A stretch of 17,427 nucleotides of DNA from an uncultured Eubacteriales bacterium (lineage in GTDB: Bacteria; Bacillota; Clostridia; Oscillospirales; QAKW01). Below the pieces are notes generated by a model that was not told the origin of the DNA, ran no database searches, and saw only the letters and a list, made by a program, of their open reading frames with translations. Where the stretch lies: the NCBI GenBank assembly GCA_902492505.1, contig CABULU010000040.1:1-17427 (forward strand), given 5' to 3'. Shown here piece by piece: positions 14,278 to 17,427 of the stretch (position 1 is its first letter; the number at the start of each line of letters is the position of its first letter). A program made the position numbers and the translations under genes.

Positions 14278-16114
14278 TTTTAATAATCTTGTAAAATATT
14301 ACGGTTCCGATATTATACTTAACAAAATATCGGGAATTATCGACAATAAATCAAGAATCGGAATAATAGGTGCAAACGGCGCCGGGAAAACTACGCTTTT
14401 AAAGCTGATTTCCGGCGTTGAAACACCCGATAGCGGAACAATTTATATAAATCCAAATGTAAAGCTTGGCTACCTTACACAAAATCTTGTTTTTGAAAGC
14501 TGTGCCACCGTTTTTGACGAGATGCTTAATGTTTTTGAAAAAGAGATACAGGCGATTGAACAGCTAAACAAACTTGATCTCAGTTCAAGCGACGGTAAAA
14601 ATGAATATGACAGGCTTACAAAATATATCAGTGCGCGAGACGCATATAATATCGATGTCAAAATAAACTATGTTTTAAACGGAATGGGATTTACGGAAAA
14701 GCAAAAATCTCAGAGCATCTCAACCCTCAGCGGAGGTGAAAAAACAAGGCTTGCCATTTCCAAACTACTGCTCTGTGACGCAAATGTATTGCTTTTGGAC
14801 GAGCCTTCAAACCACCTTGACTTTAAGACCTGCGCATGGCTTGAAGAGTATCTAAAAAACTACGGCGGTGCAGTAATCAGCGTAACACATGACCGATACT
14901 ATTTAGATAAAGTATGCACGGAAATTTGGGAAATTGAATACGGAAAACTAAACGTATACAGGGAAAGCTATTCATCCTACAAAAAAACAAAGGCAAAAAA
15001 TCTTGAGCTGGTTGAAAAAGCATACAAAGAGCAAAACGATTACATAAACAAGCTTGAAGATTATATATCCAAAAACATTGTCCGAGCTTCAACTTCCAAA
15101 ATGGCAAAAAGCAGGCAAAAAGAACTTGACCGCATAGAAAGAATTGACAAGCCGCGAGAATACAATAAACAGATTAATATTAAATTTAAATTTAATAAAA
15201 AAAGCTGGTTTGACGTTTTAAAGTTAAATAATTTATCAGTAAGCGCCGGAGGCATGCTTCTGTTTTCCGATCTCTGCGCTGATATCAAAGCCGGAGAAAA
15301 AATCGCCGTTATCGGCGACAACGGCGCAGGCAAATCAACTCTGTTTAAAGTACTTGTCGGCAGTCATAAAGACTATACGGGTAAATTTTTATGGGGAAAA
15401 GATGTAAGCATCGGCTTATACGAACAAAATCACGAATATAAAAATCCAGATAAAACTGTACGCGATGAACTTTGGGATATGCATCCCGCCATGACGGAAC
15501 ATGAAATACGCTCTCATCTTGCTTCTCTGCTTTTTACATCAGACGATATTTATAAAAAGACAGCCGATATATCAGGAGGAGAATCCGCCCGCCTCCAGTT
15601 GGCAATTATGACATTGCAGGACAACAACACACTTCTCATGGATGAGCCTACAAATCATCTTGATATGATGAGTAAAGAAAAGCTTGAAAGCGCCCTGATG
15701 GAATTTCCCGGTACTGAACTTATAATATCGCACGACAGGTACCTTTTGAATAAAATCCCGGATAAAATTATTTATATTGCAAAAGATAAAGTAACAGTAT
15801 TTAACGGAAAATTCGATGAATTTTTAAGCAGCGGTATTTTAAGTGTAAATAATGAATCTCAAATTAAAGAAAAAGTCTCTCAAAATAGTTACAAGTCTAA
15901 AAAAGACCGAATTAATGATGCAAAAAAAAGAACGGAAATATCAAATTGTGAAAAAGAAATAGCTGAATTGGAAAAATGTATTTCACAATTGGAAAAAATC
16001 ATATCCGAAAACTCAAGCAATTACGAAACGCTTACATCAGCCTGCAGCGACCTTGAGTTAAAAAAGCACAAGCTTGACGTTTTAACAGAACGCTGGCTTG
16101 AGCTATCAGAATAA
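14267..16114 (+). CDS. ABC-F family ribosome-associated ATPase (YdiF/Uup-like)
   Basis: Two ABC ATPase domains on one chain, no membrane part, 615 aa. Domain 1: Walker A GANGAGKTT (35-43), signature LSGGE (154-158), Walker B LLLDEP (175-180). A charged linker of about 85 residues (about 230-315, Lys/Glu/Tyr rich, with ARASTSK-like VRASTSKMAKSRQKELDR) corresponds to the P-site tRNA interaction motif of ABC-F proteins. Domain 2: Walker A GDNGAGKST (350-358), signature ISGGE (435-439, Ile for the usual Leu), Walker B LLMDEP. A C-terminal coiled coil (about 545-615) is of the YdiF/Uup kind. Such proteins act on the ribosome; some give resistance to ribosome-binding antibiotics, but nothing here indicates that specifically. 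The gene overlaps tepA by 11 bp, has only a weak ribosome binding site, and ends at a terminator. Confidence 0.94.
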   Translation: MIINFNNLVKYYGSDIILNKISGIIDNKSRIGIIGANGAGKTTLLKLISGVETPDSGTIYINPNVKLGYLTQNLVFESCATVFDEMLNVFEKEIQAIEQLNKLDLSSSDGKNEYDRLTKYISARDAYNIDVKINYVLNGMGFTEKQKSQSISTLSGGEKTRLAISKLLLCDANVLLLDEPSNHLDFKTCAWLEEYLKNYGGAVISVTHDRYYLDKVCTEIWEIEYGKLNVYRESYSSYKKTKAKNLELVEKAYKEQNDYINKLEDYISKNIVRASTSKMAKSRQKELDRIERIDKPREYNKQINIKFKFNKKSWFDVLKLNNLSVSAGGMLLFSDLCADIKAGEKIAVIGDNGAGKSTLFKVLVGSHKDYTGKFLWGKDVSIGLYEQNHEYKNPDKTVRDELWDMHPAMTEHEIRSHLASLLFTSDDIYKKTADISGGESARLQLAIMTLQDNNTLLMDEPTNHLDMMSKEKLESALMEFPGTELIISHDRYLLNKIPDKIIYIAKDKVTVFNGKFDEFLSSGILSVNNESQIKEKVSQNSYKSKKDRINDAKKRTEISNCEKEIAELEKCISQLEKIISENSSNYETLTSACSDLELKKHKLDVLTERWLELSE

Positions 16115-16118
16115 AAAT

Positions 16119-16148
16119 GCCTGACGAATAAAACGTCAGGCTTTATTT
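16119..16148. terminator. Terminator between the ABC-F gene and the feo operon
   Basis: GCCTGACG and CGTCAGGC (16119-16126 with 16134-16141) with a 7-base loop, followed by TTTATTTTATT on the plus strand; on the minus strand ATTTTTATT follows. It can serve both converging units. Confidence 0.88.
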
Positions 16149-16321
16149 TATTGCCTTCCCTTGTTACAGAAATCGCTCATCGTACATCCGCTGCAACCGC
16201 AGCCGCAAGAAGAACCGCCTCGACGTTTCTTCTTTACAAGGCTTACTGTAATTGCCGATATAATCCCGATAAGCAGCAAGCATACTATAATTGTTCCTAT
16301 ATTTTGCGAAAGCCATACCAT
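16148..16321 (-). CDS. FeoB-associated Cys-rich membrane protein
   Basis: A 57-aa protein. One membrane helix (about residues 8-28, GTIIVCLLLIGIISAITVSL) is followed by a basic KKKRRGG stretch, then a Cys cluster CGCGCSGC (C39, C41, C43, C46) and C52. This is the layout of the FeoB-associated Cys-rich family (PF12669), which in Bacillota sits directly after feoB and seems to replace FeoC. The Cys cluster may bind iron or sense redox state, but this is not demonstrated. The ATG overlaps the feoB stop by one base (TAATG), with AGGAAG upstream, so translation is tightly coupled to feoB. Confidence 0.9.
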   Translation of the reverse strand: MVWLSQNIGTIIVCLLLIGIISAITVSLVKKKRRGGSSCGCGCSGCTMSDFCNKGRQ

Positions 16322-17427
16322 TAAACAGCACTTCCTTTCTTATTATACGGACGAAACAACATATACATAATAAACACAAGTACCGCAACAGCGAATACAA
16401 GCCCTACCGGATGAATACTACCAGTTAAAGCAGAACCAAATTGATAAATCATAAGCGAGACAGCATATGCAAATACACTTTGATAACATATCGCAAACCA
16501 CATCCACTTTGCACTATTCATTTCTCTTTTGATGGCCCCGATTGCAGCAAAGCAGGGTGCGCACAGAAGATTAAATACAAGAAACGCATAAGCAGATAAC
16601 TTTGTCATTCCCTCAAAATCAAGCACGCCGAACACACCGACAATTTCTTCTTTAGCGAGCAAGCCCATAATAGATGCGATAGCCGCTTTTATATTACCAA
16701 AACCGAGAGGTGCAAAAATCCAGCTTATTGCTCCTCCTATCATACCGAGAACACTGTTTTCAAGCGGCATATCGGAATCAAACATGAATCTGCCGTTTGA
16801 TACTCCGAATACAGAGCCCGCCCAAACAATAATCGAAGCAAGCAAAATTACAGTTCCGGCTTTTTTAATAAAAGACCAACCGCGTTCCCACATTGAACGC
16901 AGTAAATTTTTAACTGTCGGCATATGATATGCAGGAAGTTCAAGAACAAACGGGGCGGGCTCGCCGGCAAACAGCCTTGTTTTTTTCAACATAATACCCG
17001 ATATTACTATAGCTGCAACACCTACAAAATACGCAGACGGTGCAACCCACCACGCGCCGTTAAACAAAGCCGAAGCAATAAGTGCAATAATAGGAAGCTT
17101 TGCACCGCACGGAATAAATGTCGTTGTGATAATCGTCATACGACGGTCACGTACATTTTCTATCGTTCGTGAAGCCATAATTCCGGGCACCCCGCAGCCG
17201 GTCCCTATAAGCATGGGGATAAACGATTTGCCTGATAAACCGAATTTTCTGAAAATACGATCCATAACAAAAGCAATTCGCGACATATATCCGCACGCTT
17301 CCAAAAACGCAAGCAGAAGAAACAGCACAAACATCTGCGGTATAAATCCAAGCACGGCACCGACACCTGCAACTATACCGTCAAGTATAAGACCGTCAAG
17401 CCACTGCGGTACGTTAGCGGCATTAAG
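16321..17427 (-). CDS. feoB: Ferrous iron transport protein B, C-terminal part (partial)
   Basis: The last 368 residues of FeoB, the membrane Fe(II) importer; the N-terminal GTPase domain lies beyond the window edge. The frame is open through 17427 and reads WLDGLILDGIVAGVGAVLGF at that end, which is FeoB sequence, so the GTG near 17355 is internal and not a start. Seen next: LEACGYMSRIAFVMDRI, GTGCGVPGIMASRTIENVRDRR (in part) with the gate Cys, and FIPCGAKLPI with the second conserved Cys. These two Gate motifs carry the metal path of the family. GLLAKEEIVGVFG and LLCAPCFAAIGAIKREM follow in the second half, with about seven membrane helices in the visible part. It is followed with a one-base overlap by the Cys-rich partner gene. 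The promoter and any feoA are outside the window. Confidence 0.96.
   Translation of the reverse strand, partial: LNAANVPQWLDGLILDGIVAGVGAVLGFIPQMFVLFLLLAFLEACGYMSRIAFVMDRIFRKFGLSGKSFIPMLIGTGCGVPGIMASRTIENVRDRRMTIITTTFIPCGAKLPIIALIASALFNGAWWVAPSAYFVGVAAIVISGIMLKKTRLFAGEPAPFVLELPAYHMPTVKNLLRSMWERGWSFIKKAGTVILLASIIVWAGSVFGVSNGRFMFDSDMPLENSVLGMIGGAISWIFAPLGFGNIKAAIASIMGLLAKEEIVGVFGVLDFEGMTKLSAYAFLVFNLLCAPCFAAIGAIKREMNSAKWMWFAICYQSVFAYAVSLMIYQFGSALTGSIHPVGLVFAVAVLVFIMYMLFRPYNKKGSAV

Noticed and set aside
16161..16370. Open frame on the plus strand across the feo junction
   Set aside because: It is opposite the FeoB-associated protein and the feoB end and has no RBS or known motif.
16164..16400. 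A 78-codon minus-strand frame overlapping the Cys-rich gene
   Set aside because: The 57-aa frame at 16148-16321 has the membrane helix and Cys cluster of a known family and a coupled start; this other frame shows neither.

Overview
The window looks like chromosomal DNA from a low-GC, endospore-forming member of the Clostridia (Bacillota), probably a gut or other anaerobic plant-polysaccharide degrader. The evidence is a spoVAC-spoVAD-spoVAE cluster, a Clostridia-type FeoB with its small Cys-rich partner, NrdR, a TepA-type ClpP homologue, strong AGGAGG-like ribosome binding sites, GTG/TTG starts and sigma-A promoters with 17-bp spacers. I see no phage, transposon, integrase, CRISPR array or toxin cluster. 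Most of the window reads as ordinary core and metabolic genome. The species cannot be fixed from the sequence alone.

Layout. 1-1115: a leftward unit of nrdR, an unrecognised acidic 174-aa gene and the start of a small membrane-type gene, driven by a near-consensus promoter at 1087-1115. 1137-1300: tRNA-Arg(CCT) with its own promoter and a bidirectional terminator. 1315-4864: a divergent pair, a GPH-family sugar symporter (left) and a cytoplasmic GH78-type alpha-L-rhamnosidase (right), sharing a 175-bp control region that holds an 18-bp inverted repeat. 4945-8193: a three-gene ABC-2 export or remodelling system of the GldA/GldF/GldG type, with overlapping genes, ended by a strong hairpin at 8205-8239. 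8240-10070: the leftward spoVAC-AD-AE operon for moving dipicolinic acid into the spore. 10158-10649: a PF06541 membrane protein. 10716-12086: uxaC (glucuronate isomerase) with its own extended -10 promoter. 12145-12501: a leftward three-tRNA operon (Met-CAT, Glu-TTC, Val-TAC) with promoter and terminator. 12582-16114: dusB, then tepA overlapping an ABC-F ATPase gene. 16148-17427: a leftward feo operon, with the C-terminal part of feoB overlapping the FeoB-associated Cys-rich protein by one base.

Functional themes are uptake and cytoplasmic breakdown of rhamnosides and hexuronates (GPH symporter, GH78, UxaC: plausibly pectin or rhamnogalacturonan products), translation and tRNA maturation (four tRNAs, DusB, ABC-F), spore germination and dormancy (SpoVA), ferrous iron uptake (Feo), and deoxyribonucleotide control (NrdR).

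I did not find a clearly new system. The best leads are the unrecognised gene in the nrdR unit, the short GH78 with a variant catalytic motif, the tepA/ABC-F overlap, a GldAFG-like transporter of unknown substrate, and a perfect 10-10-10 inverted repeat upstream of spoVAC.
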